Assembly: GCA_002418265.1 (NCBI GenBank) | Contig: DIDS01000014.1 | Location: 62,001 to 126,000, forward strand | Direction of reading: 5' to 3' | DNA: 64,000 bases | DNA from: Acidimicrobiia bacterium UBA5794 | Lineage (GTDB): Bacteria; Actinomycetota; Acidimicrobiia; Spongiisociales; UBA5794 | Shown here: positions 17,538 to 26,132 of the stretch, piece by piece | Layout: the number at the start of each line of letters is the position of its first letter | Position numbering within the stretch: the stretch's first letter is position 1 | The notes under the pieces: generated by a model | The model's input: only the letters and a program-made list of their open reading frames with translations | Databases searched by the model: none | What the model was told of the DNA's origin: nothing | Made by a program: the position numbers and the translations under genes

Positions 17538-18305
17538 TCAGCGGTGTTTCCATTGGGGGGTGCGCTTGGTGAGGAAGGCATCGACACCCTCTGATGCGTC
17601 TTCGGTCATCGCTATTGCCGTCAGCCCAACGTGGAGGTGATCGAGTGCCGTATCGAAATCCATGTCGGCGGCGGCGTAGAAGGCCTCTTTCCCGAGGGCG
17701 AGCGCTGCAGAAGACTTGGACTTGAGGACCTCAACGACGGCGTCCACCTCGGCATCGAGCCTGTCGTCGGGCACCACGCGTGACACGATGCCAAGTTCAA
17801 CGGCTTCCTCGGCACTCACGATCCCACCCGTCAGCATCATCTCCAGAAGCGCCTTTTGGGGGACGATCGGTATCAGGACCGCCGAGATCATCATCGGCCA
17901 CAGTCCGAGGTCGATCTCGGGTGTACCGAACCTGGCACTCTCGGACGCGATGACGATGTCGCAGGCAGCTGCAACACCGAAACCGCCCCCGAGCGCGACT
18001 CCATTGATTCTGCCAACAATCGGTCTCGGATTGCGTCGCATCGCGCGAAATAGATCAGCGAGGGCACCGCGCTCTTGGTGATCCGAAAGGGGATCGTCGA
18101 CGAACCCAGCATGGAGGTCGCCCCCGGCCGAGAAGGCACGGTCGCCTGCTCCTGTCATGACGACGACCTGCACCGAGGGATCCACACCGGAACGGACGAC
18201 GGCATCCGACAGCGAAATCATCTCTGCAATCGACAGTGGGTTGCGTCTCTCGGGATCGTCGATGGTGATCGTCGCAACACCATCGACGACCTCATATCTG
18301 ATCAC
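17538..18305 (-). CDS. Enoyl-CoA hydratase/isomerase family protein
   Basis: A 255-residue crotonase-fold enzyme acting on an acyl-CoA. The CoA-binding oxyanion segments are visible: GDRAFSAGGDLH (first oxyanion hole) and INGVALGGGFGVAAACDIVIAS (second). In the usual hydratase the two catalytic Glu lie after the second segment; here the region reads FGTPEIDLGLWPMM, so the exact reaction is uncertain. The GTG at 18303-18305 has AAGGAG 5 bp upstream and is preferred to a longer ATG start. It is probably monocistronic. Confidence 0.88.
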   Translation of the reverse strand: MIRYEVVDGVATITIDDPERRNPLSIAEMISLSDAVVRSGVDPSVQVVVMTGAGDRAFSAGGDLHAGFVDDPLSDHQERGALADLFRAMRRNPRPIVGRINGVALGGGFGVAAACDIVIASESARFGTPEIDLGLWPMMISAVLIPIVPQKALLEMMLTGGIVSAEEAVELGIVSRVVPDDRLDAEVDAVVEVLKSKSSAALALGKEAFYAAADMDFDTALDHLHVGLTAIAMTEDASEGVDAFLTKRTPQWKHR

Positions 18306-18365
18306 ATTCGCTCCTTGGCTCGCCGTGCACAGCACGCTAGTCATTCATCGTCGGATCGAAGCGAT

Positions 18366-18400
18366 GCAGATGTCAGACGTCAGACGTCAGACGTCAGATC
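18366..18400. repeat. Heptameric tandem repeat array (5 units)
   Basis: Five in-phase 7-bp units: GCAGATG, three perfect TCAGACG and TCAGATC. The array runs into the stop codon of the DUF5317-type gene. It has the same unit as the arrays at 36324 and 44651. Confidence 0.75.
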
Positions 18401-18959
18401 ACGAGTGTGTTGCTGAACCGGCGACGCCTTGAGCGCCGTGCGAGAAGAGGCTCGGTGGTTGTCGTATCTGGTCTTCGAGGAAGACGCCGATACCGATCGC
18501 CAGGAACACATCCCCGAGTGACAGCACAGCAGACGGCAGTGGGATCACATCCGCGAGAAACGGCAGCCGGGTCCCATTCGTGAGCAGTACGTGCTTGGCG
18601 TCAAGGGCCAGATCACCGGTATTCCCTGCGATCCCGGCCGCTTCGAGCAGCACCGGCATCCCACCGTTGAGGGCGATGACCGTGAAGTTCATGAGTATTC
18701 CGAGCCCGGCGAGCCAAAGGCCCGGCAGGTCACGGTTGAGCCAGATGAACAGGAGAAGCGGCAGATAGGAGATGAGCACAAGCGAGACAGCGAGTTCGTT
18801 CTGGTCGGAGGAGACCCAACCCGATCCTGCAAGGATGATGAACCCGAGCGGAAGTAGCCACCACATGGTGACTCTGATCTCTGTCAGGTTTCGGAGCTTC
18901 CCTCCTCGCAGATACCCGACAGCGATCGATACGACCAATACGAGCGCCATCCACTGCAT
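18399..18959 (-). CDS. DUF5317-type integral membrane protein
   Basis: A 186-residue membrane protein with about five hydrophobic helices. The signature features are NGGMPVLLEAAGI after the third or fourth helix, a lumenal or external segment with H-x5-NGTRLPFLADVIPLP, and a final helix LGDVFLAIGIGVFLED. The family is widespread in Actinobacteria and has no established function. The start ATG has no strong ribosome-binding site. The stop codon lies inside a heptamer array. Confidence 0.78.
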   Translation of the reverse strand: MQWMALVLVVSIAVGYLRGGKLRNLTEIRVTMWWLLPLGFIILAGSGWVSSDQNELAVSLVLISYLPLLLFIWLNRDLPGLWLAGLGILMNFTVIALNGGMPVLLEAAGIAGNTGDLALDAKHVLLTNGTRLPFLADVIPLPSAVLSLGDVFLAIGIGVFLEDQIRQPPSLFSHGAQGVAGSATHS

Positions 18960-19003
18960 GGCTTCACGTTAGCCGTGGCATCACGTTCGGTACTGAACGC
19001 CTT

Positions 19004-19024
19004 AGTCTGACGTCGGACGTCTGA
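19004..19024. repeat. Short heptameric repeat (3 units)
   Basis: AGTCTGA, CGTCGGA and CGTCTGA lie in phase directly against the stop codon of the HD-domain gene. The unit is related to the reverse complement of TCAGACG. Confidence 0.6.
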
Positions 19025-20263
19025 CTAGAAGGTGATTTCGCCCCGGAAGACGAGAACGCGGCGGAGGGACGATCCGATGTGTGGATCGTATTCGTAGGCA
19101 GAACCCTGGTGGATGCGTTCGAGAGACTCGATCGGCGAGAGTCCCATCTCGATTCGTGCATCGTCGTATGCGCTTGCAACCTTGATGATCTTGGAAGCGA
19201 TCGGGACGTCAGGATCCATCGCGACCCCCGGTGAACGGTATGGGCGATGCTGCTGAGCAACGAGGGTTGACACGTGCTCAAGGTACGGTGCCTCTGCGAT
19301 GATCTGTGAGCCCCATCGAGCAATGTCCTCATCGGTGTAGCCAGCCTTGACGATCGCAGGCTCATTCAACGTGATGCGACCGACATCGTGCATCAACGCG
19401 GCGTACTCAAGCTCCATCACCTCATTGGGGTGAAGCCCCATCTCCTGTGCAATGGCTATCGCCAGATCAGCGGTTCTTGTTGAATGACCCGACGGAGCAA
19501 GGCCCGCGACCTCGGGAATCTGGGCGAGAGCGCGAATCGTCTGTCCATAGGTGACGCGCGTTGAGTGGTACCGCTCGAAGGCGAGATGACCGAAGGCATA
19601 CGGCAGGATCGCAACGGCGAAGGCCCACGCCCCCATGAGGGGCCACGTGAGACCAAACAGAGCACCAGCCGCGAAGATGGAGACAACGACGGCCCAATCC
19701 TCAAGAGCGAGGAGCCATAGGTACCGCCCCGCGAGATCACTCCGTTCCAGGCCCACGAGTGCTGCCACGAGTGCCCTGATGACAAACCACACCGTCCCAG
19801 CCACGGCAACGCTTGCAACGATCGTCCACGACGGATCGAGTGTGAGTTGGACATCAAATGCCTCGAACACGAATCGATAGGAGAATGCGTAGGCAGCCAT
19901 CCCGATGGCATCCGTTAGAAAATCGCCGTCGGATCGGCTGGTCGTCATCGAAAGGCCACGCTCGACCAACCCAGTGGCCGCCAGACCAAGACAGATGGCT
20001 GCGCCGAGCGCAGCATGGTCGGGCACGAGGATTGCGGCACCAACCGCTGCCCCGATGCCGAGACTCAGATGTGACCCCGACGGGGCCGGAACCGTGATGA
20101 TCGACACGACGGTGATCGCCGTGGCCCACACCAAGACCGGTAAGAACCAATCGATGAAGCCCACAGCTGTCTGACTCACACCGGAGATCGTGAAAGCTGC
20201 GGCGCCAACCAGCAATCCAGTCCACGCCGCGAAGGTCAGCGTTCGGAGTCTGAGCTCAGCCAC
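19025..20263 (-). CDS. Membrane HD-domain protein (degenerate HD-GYP-like)
   Basis: A 412-residue protein. Residues 1-230 hold about seven hydrophobic helices. A cytoplasmic HD domain follows, with GHSTRTADLAIAIAQ (about 259-273) and the metal-binding LMHDVG with His292-Asp293. The place of the GYP motif reads RPYRSPG, so a typical HD-GYP active site is not present. Other metal-dependent HD phosphohydrolase activity is possible. The start overlaps the end of the upstream HD-GYP gene by 8 bp, and the two are paralogues with the same layout. A role in c-di-GMP turnover is inferred only from the neighbour. Confidence 0.82.
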   Translation of the reverse strand: MAELRLRTLTFAAWTGLLVGAAAFTISGVSQTAVGFIDWFLPVLVWATAITVVSIITVPAPSGSHLSLGIGAAVGAAILVPDHAALGAAICLGLAATGLVERGLSMTTSRSDGDFLTDAIGMAAYAFSYRFVFEAFDVQLTLDPSWTIVASVAVAGTVWFVIRALVAALVGLERSDLAGRYLWLLALEDWAVVVSIFAAGALFGLTWPLMGAWAFAVAILPYAFGHLAFERYHSTRVTYGQTIRALAQIPEVAGLAPSGHSTRTADLAIAIAQEMGLHPNEVMELEYAALMHDVGRITLNEPAIVKAGYTDEDIARWGSQIIAEAPYLEHVSTLVAQQHRPYRSPGVAMDPDVPIASKIIKVASAYDDARIEMGLSPIESLERIHQGSAYEYDPHIGSSLRRVLVFRGEITF

Positions 20264-21710
20264 GGTTCGCCTCCGGTTTGTCAGACTCGGCTGGTCGTTG
20301 GCGGGCGCTCTGTCTCAGCTCGTCGTACTTCATCCGGGCTCTGGCGGAAAGGTCACCGAAGCCGTGCTCGGCTCTGCGGCGGGCCTCGTCCTCAGAGATC
20401 TCAACCGGAGACCCGTACTGTTCGCCCGACGCGGTCAGAACTTCAATGAACGCCTCGACAACCTCGGGGTCGAACTGTGTGCCTGCGAACCTTCGCAGTT
20501 CGGCAAACGCATAGACCTGCGACATCGCCACTCGGTACGAGCGGGTTGAGGTCATGGCGTCGAAGGAATCGGCGACGGCAAGAATCCGTGCCTCCAAGGA
20601 CGGCGTTTCTCCCTTGTCACCGGTCGATCCGTGGTAGCCCTTTCCGTCGAAGTGTGCGTGGTGGTTGGATGCGATCTCGACCATCGGTCTGAGGAACTCG
20701 ACCTCACTCAGGAGATTCTCGACATGGTGGACGTGCCCCTGCATCTCTTTGTATTCGTCTTCGGTGAGTCGGGACTTCTTTCGGATGACCTCGCGAGGAA
20801 CAGCGAGCTTGCCGACATCGTGGATGAGCGCTGCCCACCGGAGACGCTCCAGCTGCGTCCCGTTGAAGCCGAGGTGCTGTCCGATCATGTTTGAGAGGTA
20901 GGCAACGCGCTCGGTGTGTCCTCGCGTGTAGAGGTCCTTTGCCTCAAGCGCCTTGATGAACCCAGCAAGGGTGGAGAGCTGTGCCTCGCGCAACCCGGCG
21001 TATGACTCGAACGCCATGTATCCGGTGAAGAAGACAATGGCGATCAACGGCAACGATGCAGGCCCGATAAGCAGATAGGTCGTTCCAAGCAATCCGCCGA
21101 GGAAACCCATACCAATCAACGGGAGCACAATTGCCGGTACGTGGGACCAGGTGTTCATGCTTGCCCCGTAGACACGCCGGAAGATGAATGAGACAAGGCC
21201 GAGATTGACGATCCCATAGATCGCGGCCGCCAATCCAGTCGCGATGGCTATGAGCCCGACCATCGACGTCGACACGGTCCATTCACCCGATTCGTCCCCG
21301 ATCTGGACCATTAGAACGGCGAGCACTCCAGTCGAAACAGCTGTAGTAGCAACAAGCTGTCCGAGATTGGCCGCTGGCTGGAACCAGCGCCGCTCGCGGA
21401 TATCTGCTGGTGTGGCCATGGCAAGCGCAGCCATCGCCGCTGTACCCAATACTGCCGATTCCGGACCAAAGGCCACAGCGGCCGTCATCATCACCATGAC
21501 GGAGGGACTCGCAAAGAGCTTGTCGTTGACCTCGACCGCATTCCACTCGAAAAAGACGGCAGCGGCGGCGAACGTCGCCCATGGCCAGAACGGCCGGGGA
21601 AAGCTCTGGGTAAAGAACAGAACAGCGAGGATCGCGACACCAAGCGCGGCGAAGACGATGGCGATTCGCTTCTTCTCACGCAGTTGGCGTGTCAGTTCGT
21701 CCTGGAACAT
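20256..21710 (-). CDS. Membrane HD-GYP domain protein (putative c-di-GMP phosphodiesterase)
   Basis: A 484-residue protein. About seven hydrophobic helices span residues 15-235. The HD-GYP-type domain then shows YTRGHTERVAYLS (His265), LIHDVGKLAVP (His297-Asp298), the Glu/His block KEMQGHVHHV, and NHHAHFDGKGYHG at 349-361. The last Pro of GYP is replaced by His (GYH), and the downstream DSFDAMTSTRSYR motif is intact. Hydrolysis of cyclic dinucleotides is the family function and is likely but not certain here. It is the first gene of a pair, with a small hydrophobic ORF just upstream. Confidence 0.88.
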   Translation of the reverse strand: MFQDELTRQLREKKRIAIVFAALGVAILAVLFFTQSFPRPFWPWATFAAAAVFFEWNAVEVNDKLFASPSVMVMMTAAVAFGPESAVLGTAAMAALAMATPADIRERRWFQPAANLGQLVATTAVSTGVLAVLMVQIGDESGEWTVSTSMVGLIAIATGLAAAIYGIVNLGLVSFIFRRVYGASMNTWSHVPAIVLPLIGMGFLGGLLGTTYLLIGPASLPLIAIVFFTGYMAFESYAGLREAQLSTLAGFIKALEAKDLYTRGHTERVAYLSNMIGQHLGFNGTQLERLRWAALIHDVGKLAVPREVIRKKSRLTEDEYKEMQGHVHHVENLLSEVEFLRPMVEIASNHHAHFDGKGYHGSTGDKGETPSLEARILAVADSFDAMTSTRSYRVAMSQVYAFAELRRFAGTQFDPEVVEAFIEVLTASGEQYGSPVEISEDEARRRAEHGFGDLSARARMKYDELRQSARQRPAESDKPEANRG

Positions 21711-21761
21711 GGTGTTCCTCGGTCAGGGAACGAGAGGCGGCGGCGGACCCGGGAATCTCAG

Positions 21762-21851
21762 CTAGCCAATCCGGAGTGAGGCCGCGCCAGCCAGTAAGGC
21801 TGCCGCAAGTGTTCCAACGGTCAATGCAAGCTTGATCAATGTGCTCTTCAC
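21762..21851 (-). CDS. Possible 29-residue hydrophobic peptide
   Basis: A GTG-started frame encoding MKSTLIKLALTVGTLAAALL and nine further residues ending in IG. This would be one short membrane helix with two N-terminal Lys residues. A TGGAGC sequence lies about 8 bp upstream. It is on the same strand as the HD-GYP gene and ends 51 bp before it. Only its composition and position support it, and short hydrophobic frames occur by chance. Confidence 0.3.
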   Translation of the reverse strand: MKSTLIKLALTVGTLAAALLAGAASLRIG

Positions 21852-22276
21852 GAGGGTTGCTCCAGTGGTTTCGTTCCTCTTCACCGACATCGTTCGTCAG
21901 ATCAGGGACTTCCATCGCTTCGCTGGAGTTGTTTCGTTTATGAGCTTCCCAGGCTGTGCCACCACCTCCATCGCCCAGTCGACGTGTCGCCCAGGCAAAT
22001 CGTTCATGTCGTTCGGTTCTACGAACATTCCCGTACCGAGAGGCGCCTGATCGTCAACGACGAACACACGTCCCGGACTCCGCCAAGAGTCCCCGCCGCC
22101 TTAGCGCAGGCGGCGGACTGTCAACTTAATGCTCATATCACCCTGTCGCAAGACTTATCGGTCGATTCACCCACTGTGTTGAGCTTTGCGCGTCAACTCG
22201 TGGCTTGTCGCGAACAACCACCGAGAGTCACCTTTGTGCCACACGTGGGGCCATCCATCGACTACTCTCGCTGATC
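21852..22276. other. 425-bp region without a recognised gene
   Basis: This spacer separates the divergent HD-GYP unit and the 210-residue hypothetical gene. A hairpin of CCGCCGCC with GGCGGCGG around TTAGCGCA lies at about 22093-22116. A degenerate repeat ACGAAACnACTnGAGC occurs twice on the minus strand near 21870 and 21925. Open frames exist but lack protein-like composition or ribosome-binding sites. A structured leader RNA for either flanking unit is possible, though it matches no riboswitch consensus I know. Confidence 0.4.
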
Positions 22277-22909
22277 ATGTCAGTGAACTTTCGTGAACTT
22301 GAAGAGGGTCTGGCCCGTCTCGATTCTGTCGATGCGGCAAGAGTCATCAACCAGGGCGACAAGATCACCGAAATCCATGTGATAGCGGCCTCCGACAAAC
22401 CGACCAAGCAAGTCGCCCGCGATGTCCAAAGCCTCGCCATGGCCAGGTTCGGGCTTCCCATCGATCATCGCGTGATCTCGGTCGTCCAGATCAGTCCGCA
22501 CCATCTCGATCTCTCGTCGGTGGCACGAGCAGCACTCATGGGTGTCTCCGAGTCCCCGAACGGTGTTCGCACGACGATCGAAGTGACCCTCCGCCACGAA
22601 GATGAGGAGCATGTTGGGACGGCAACCGGTCCAGCGGTCGCCTCGGCGCGACTTCGACTCGTCGGCGAGGCGACGATCGATGCGGTCGAGAAAACCTTTG
22701 ATTCCGTACCTCCGATTGCCCTCGACTCGATCGCAAAGACCCACGTCGGTACCCGGGATGTGATCGTTGCGGTGGTTGTGGCAGCCGCCGAGCGGGGTGG
22801 AGAGGATCTCAGTGTCGGCTCGGCGATCTCACTGTCATCCGACGACGATGCCGGTGTTCGGGCCGTGCTCAATGCACTCAATCGTAGGCTTTCGTCACTG
22901 AGCGATTGA
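22277..22909 (+). CDS. Conserved hypothetical protein
   Basis: A 210-residue soluble protein. It opens MSVNFRELEEGLARLDSVDAARVI, and ITEIHVIAASDKPTKQVARD and FGLPIDHRVISVVQI follow. This helix-strand pattern recurs in unnamed bacterial proteins I have seen, but I cannot give a function. The second half repeats an alpha/beta pattern around residues 95-180 (VRTTIEVTLRHEDEEHVGTA, then DVIVAVVVAAAERGG), so two similar domains are possible. The ATG at 22277 is chosen because similarity to a folded domain begins there. It stands alone on the plus strand. Confidence 0.7.
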   Translation: MSVNFRELEEGLARLDSVDAARVINQGDKITEIHVIAASDKPTKQVARDVQSLAMARFGLPIDHRVISVVQISPHHLDLSSVARAALMGVSESPNGVRTTIEVTLRHEDEEHVGTATGPAVASARLRLVGEATIDAVEKTFDSVPPIALDSIAKTHVGTRDVIVAVVVAAAERGGEDLSVGSAISLSSDDDAGVRAVLNALNRRLSSLSD

Positions 22910-23111
22910 TCCCAGTCGATCAACCAGAGGGTGCCGAGACCCGTATCGCGCCACCAGAGCTTCCATTTGTTTCCAGTCATTCGGTTGCTGTTGGGGGCAA
23001 ACGCCGATACCCTGACCCTGTTGGTCGGCGATGCGCCGCGACCACCAAACCTGATCGGGCGGAATCCGGAACGGGTTGGTTCAGGACATAGAAGCGAGCA
23101 CACGGAGTCAC

Positions 23112-24188
23112 GTGCGACCGCGAATACCACTTGCATACGCTGGACTGCTGATCATTGCTCTTGTCAGTATTGTCGGGTTTGCTGCGTTCTCACCAGCGTC
23201 ATCGGATGGAACATCCGATCAAAGTCAGCCGTCCGTCGAGGCTGCCGTTGTCCCCGTATCCGCACGGGTTGCATCGGCGATCTTGGCATTACGTGTGTCT
23301 GACGCTGACGCACGCTTGACCGAATCACCCTCAACCTCTGGCACATCATCCCCGGCTGCCGAGTCATCCGACCCCGCGACGCCAAGCACCGTGGGAGACG
23401 AGTTGGTTGAGGGACCCACAACGTCGGCCGTCGAACCGGTAACCACCGTGCCTGAGGCAACGACGACGCCGCCGAAACCGAAGGACACGACCCCACCACC
23501 TCTGAAGATCACCTCACCATCGGACGGGGCAACGGTCAACGACCGCGTCGTGACCTTTGAGGGCACATCCGAGTCAGGGGCATCGGTGACTTCGGGTCCC
23601 TATGAAGCGCACGTCGATGATGACGGAGACTGGTTCATCAAGCTCGTTGTTTCCTCTGAGGGGTCAAAGGCGACGATCACCGCAAAGGACAAGGCCGGGA
23701 ACACGACAACCGAGTCGATCACCGTGACCTACGAGCCCCCGACGGTCGCGACCACAACAACCACCACGAAAGCTTCTTCTCCCCCTCCAGCCCCACCGCC
23801 CGAGCCGAAGTGGTCACCACAGTGGCCAGCCGATCCTGGCGGTCGACAGAGCCTTGAACACTGGAGGCCGCTCGTTGAGAAGTACTGGCCGGCGAATCTC
23901 GCAAACTGTGCTCTCAACATCCTCTACTTTGAATCCTTTGGTAATGCCAGGGCATACAACTCCAGCGGACCCGGCTTTGAGGGTTTGTTCCAACACCACA
24001 GTGGCTACTGGAAGGGCAGAGCCGCAGCCGCTGGGTTCCGAGACAGCGACGGCCTGTATGCAAGCCCCTACAGCGCTGAAGCAAACATCGCCGTCGCGTG
24101 GTATCTCGCAAAGAACTCAACGCCGTGGAATCGACACTGGTCGGTTGATCCACACCACCCCAACGCTCCGCTCGAGTGCACGGAGTAG
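23112..24188 (+). CDS. Secreted lysozyme-fold (transglycosylase-like) protein
   Basis: A 358-residue exported protein. A signal or anchor helix, IPLAYAGLLIIALVSIVGFAAF, is followed by a long Ser/Thr/Pro-rich stretch. An Ig-like module lies around residues 130-210 (LKITSPSDGATVNDRVVTFEG). A Thr/Pro linker leads to a C-terminal domain with LNILYFESFGNARAYN and GFEGLFQHHSGYW. In that domain Glu of YFESFG resembles the catalytic Glu of soluble lytic transglycosylases, and GLFQ is their signature. It probably cleaves peptidoglycan glycan strands. The GTG at 23112 has GGAG 4 bp upstream; a TTG at 23076 is less likely. Confidence 0.82.
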   Translation: MRPRIPLAYAGLLIIALVSIVGFAAFSPASSDGTSDQSQPSVEAAVVPVSARVASAILALRVSDADARLTESPSTSGTSSPAAESSDPATPSTVGDELVEGPTTSAVEPVTTVPEATTTPPKPKDTTPPPLKITSPSDGATVNDRVVTFEGTSESGASVTSGPYEAHVDDDGDWFIKLVVSSEGSKATITAKDKAGNTTTESITVTYEPPTVATTTTTTKASSPPPAPPPEPKWSPQWPADPGGRQSLEHWRPLVEKYWPANLANCALNILYFESFGNARAYNSSGPGFEGLFQHHSGYWKGRAAAAGFRDSDGLYASPYSAEANIAVAWYLAKNSTPWNRHWSVDPHHPNAPLECTE

Positions 24189-24210
24189 ATTCGCCTATCA
24201 TCGGATCACG

Positions 24211-24537
24211 ATGAACCACACGATGAAGAACGCAATCAGGGTCGCTGGCGTCATCGCTGGCTTGGCGGCCGCAGCTTGGGCACTACGAGACCGCATGCTT
24301 CCCGATCCTGCACCACCCACCGACTCGCCTCCCAGATTCCGCACGGGTGGAACCGGTGGAGACGACCTCACAGAGATCAAGGGGATTGGACCAGCGTTTG
24401 CCCAGCGTCTGAAAGACTCCGGCATCACAACCTTTTCGACGCTGGCTGGTGAGGATGCTGCCACCGTGGCTGAGATCGCCAACACCACGGAGACGGCCGC
24501 TCAACGCTGGATCGACAGCGCCGCATCACACGTGTGA
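24211..24537 (+). CDS. Membrane-anchored helix-hairpin-helix protein
   Basis: A 108-residue protein. An N-terminal hydrophobic helix (AIRVAGVIAGLAAAAWAL) is followed by a Pro-rich linker and an HhH domain, DDLTEIKGIGPAFAQRLKDS, then ITTFSTLAGEDAATVAEIA. Such domains bind DNA non-specifically, or appear in DUF4332-like proteins of unknown role. The start may be the ATG at 24211 or the one at 24223. The gene ends 3 bp before rlmN and is probably co-transcribed with it. Confidence 0.75.
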   Translation: MNHTMKNAIRVAGVIAGLAAAAWALRDRMLPDPAPPTDSPPRFRTGGTGGDDLTEIKGIGPAFAQRLKDSGITTFSTLAGEDAATVAEIANTTETAAQRWIDSAASHV

Positions 24538-24540
24538 TGC

Positions 24541-25626
24541 ATGGTTTATCTTGCTGAGCCCGAACATCTCGGTGATCTCCTCCCCAACGAGCCCCGCTAC
24601 CGCACGGACCAACTGACGGAATGGCTGTACCGACATCCGGTGCTCGATGCCTCCGCAATGACCAACCTCCCGGCATCGGTGCGCGAGTCCATCAGTTCCG
24701 ATCTCTGGCCGTTCGAGCTCGTCATCGACCAGGTTGGTGACGGAGGAGAAACTCGGAAATGGCTGTTTCGATGTCACGACGGTTCCCAAATCGAGACGGT
24801 CCTGATGGGGTACTCGTCGAGAACGACGCTCTGTATCTCCTCCCAAGTTGGGTGCGCCATGGGGTGTACGTTCTGTGCGACCGGACAATTCGGATTCGAC
24901 CGGCATCTTTCGGCAGGCGAGATCGTCGCGCAGGTCGCGTACGCAAACGCGTACCTGGCGGCCACGCCGCTCCCCCGCAGCCCCGAACGAGTCACGAATG
25001 TCGTGTTCATGGGCATGGGCGAGCCCCTCGCGAACTACACCCACACACGCGAATCGATCAGGCGAATGATTGAGATCATGGGAATGTCAGCGCGGTCGAT
25101 CACCGTATCGACGGTGGGTTTCGTGCCGGGGATGAGAAGGCTGATCGAGGAGCCATGGCCGATGAACCTGGCCGTCAGTCTGCACTCGACCATCCCTTCC
25201 GAACGAACGAAGCTGGTACCCATCAACAAGCGCTATCCGATCGACGATGTCGTGGAGGCCGCCCACGACTACTACAAGGCAAAGGGACGGCGCGTGTCGC
25301 TCGAATGGACGCTCATCGCAGGTGAGAACGATTCCGACGAAGAGGCGATTGGGCTTGCGCGCATCGCCAGAGAGATCCACGCCCACGTGAACGTGATCGC
25401 TTTGAACCCAACACCACTGAGCACCGATCGCCCACCCGATCGGGACCACGTCAGACGCTTTCTCGCAACACTTGCGCGAGAAGGCGCAAACGTGACGCTC
25501 CGAGACACCCGCGGCCAAGACATCGACGCCGCCTGCGGCCAACTCAGACTCCGAAACTCGCGTACCCAGGGTATGAACCCACCCTCACGGTCGTTGTCAG
25601 CCCAAAGAACGGGCGAACTACGCTGA
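24541..25626 (+). CDS. rlmN: Dual-specificity 23S rRNA/tRNA adenine-C2 methyltransferase RlmN
   Basis: A 361-residue radical-SAM methyltransferase that modifies A2503 of 23S rRNA and A37 of some tRNAs. The cluster ligands are Cys105, Cys109 and Cys112 in CAMGCTFC. The accessory segments NVVFMGMGEP and WTLIAGENDS are present. The catalytic Cys332 lies in DIDAACGQLR, where the family normally ends within a few residues. Here about 22 extra residues follow, and part of them is encoded by a 35-bp element repeated at 43351-43385. The start ATG is 3 bp after the HhH gene. Confidence 0.96.
   Translation: MVYLAEPEHLGDLLPNEPRYRTDQLTEWLYRHPVLDASAMTNLPASVRESISSDLWPFELVIDQVGDGGETRKWLFRCHDGSQIETVLMGYSSRTTLCISSQVGCAMGCTFCATGQFGFDRHLSAGEIVAQVAYANAYLAATPLPRSPERVTNVVFMGMGEPLANYTHTRESIRRMIEIMGMSARSITVSTVGFVPGMRRLIEEPWPMNLAVSLHSTIPSERTKLVPINKRYPIDDVVEAAHDYYKAKGRRVSLEWTLIAGENDSDEEAIGLARIAREIHAHVNVIALNPTPLSTDRPPDRDHVRRFLATLAREGANVTLRDTRGQDIDAACGQLRLRNSRTQGMNPPSRSLSAQRTGELR
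25559..25593. repeat. 35-bp repeat element inside the 3' end of rlmN
   Basis: This segment is identical over 35 bp to 43351-43385. It begins CGCGTACCCAGGG and ends CCCTCACGGTCG. In rlmN it codes for the residues after the conserved C terminus. The other copy continues into a perfect inverted arm, which is missing here. Confidence 0.85.
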
Positions 25627-25670
25627 GCATTCCCGTCACACATTCCCGTCACCAACAAGCGAGGTATCTG

Positions 25671-26132
25671 ATGCAACTTGAGACAGGGCAGAAGGCTCCG
25701 GCGTTCACAGCTGAGGACCAGACAGGCACCGTCCGGACTTCGGACGAGTTCGCCGGATCAAAACTGATCATCTACTTCTACCCGGACGCGTTCACACCGG
25801 GCTGCACGACGGAGTCCTGCGACTTTCGCGACCGGCACGAGTTCCTCGCTGCACAGGGGTATCAGATCCTCGGTGTTTCACCAAATCATCCTGACAAGCT
25901 GCAAAAGTTCAAGGACGAGTACAAGCTTCCGTTCGATCTGCTCTCAGATCCAGACAACACCATGTCTGCATCCTTCGGGGCATACGGCCTCAAGAAGAAC
26001 TACGGCCGCGAGTACATGGGCATCATCCGCTCGACATTCCTGATCGACGCCGACGGTGTCATCGAAGATGCCTTCTACAACGTCCAGGCCACAGGTCACG
26101 CTGAACGCATCACGAAGTCGATCGAGGGCTGA
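25671..26132 (+). CDS. bcp: Thioredoxin-dependent peroxiredoxin, Bcp/PrxQ type
   Basis: A 153-residue cytoplasmic peroxidase that reduces hydroperoxides using thioredoxin. The peroxidatic Cys45 and resolving Cys50 are in FTPGCTTESCDFRD, the atypical 2-Cys PrxQ arrangement. RSTFLIDADGVI is near the C terminus. The stop overlaps the galU start by one base (TGATG), so the two genes are coupled. Confidence 0.95.
   Translation: MQLETGQKAPAFTAEDQTGTVRTSDEFAGSKLIIYFYPDAFTPGCTTESCDFRDRHEFLAAQGYQILGVSPNHPDKLQKFKDEYKLPFDLLSDPDNTMSASFGAYGLKKNYGREYMGIIRSTFLIDADGVIEDAFYNVQATGHAERITKSIEG

Noticed and set aside
21832..22050. Plus-strand ORF in the spacer before the 210-residue hypothetical gene
   Set aside because: No ribosome-binding site, an odd composition and no domain-like pattern; it overlaps the possible small peptide on the other strand.
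22910..23111. c-di-AMP (ydaO-type) riboswitch upstream of the lysozyme-fold gene
   Set aside because: The genomic context is typical for such a switch and GC-rich hairpins are present, but the conserved core sequences of that riboswitch are not found.
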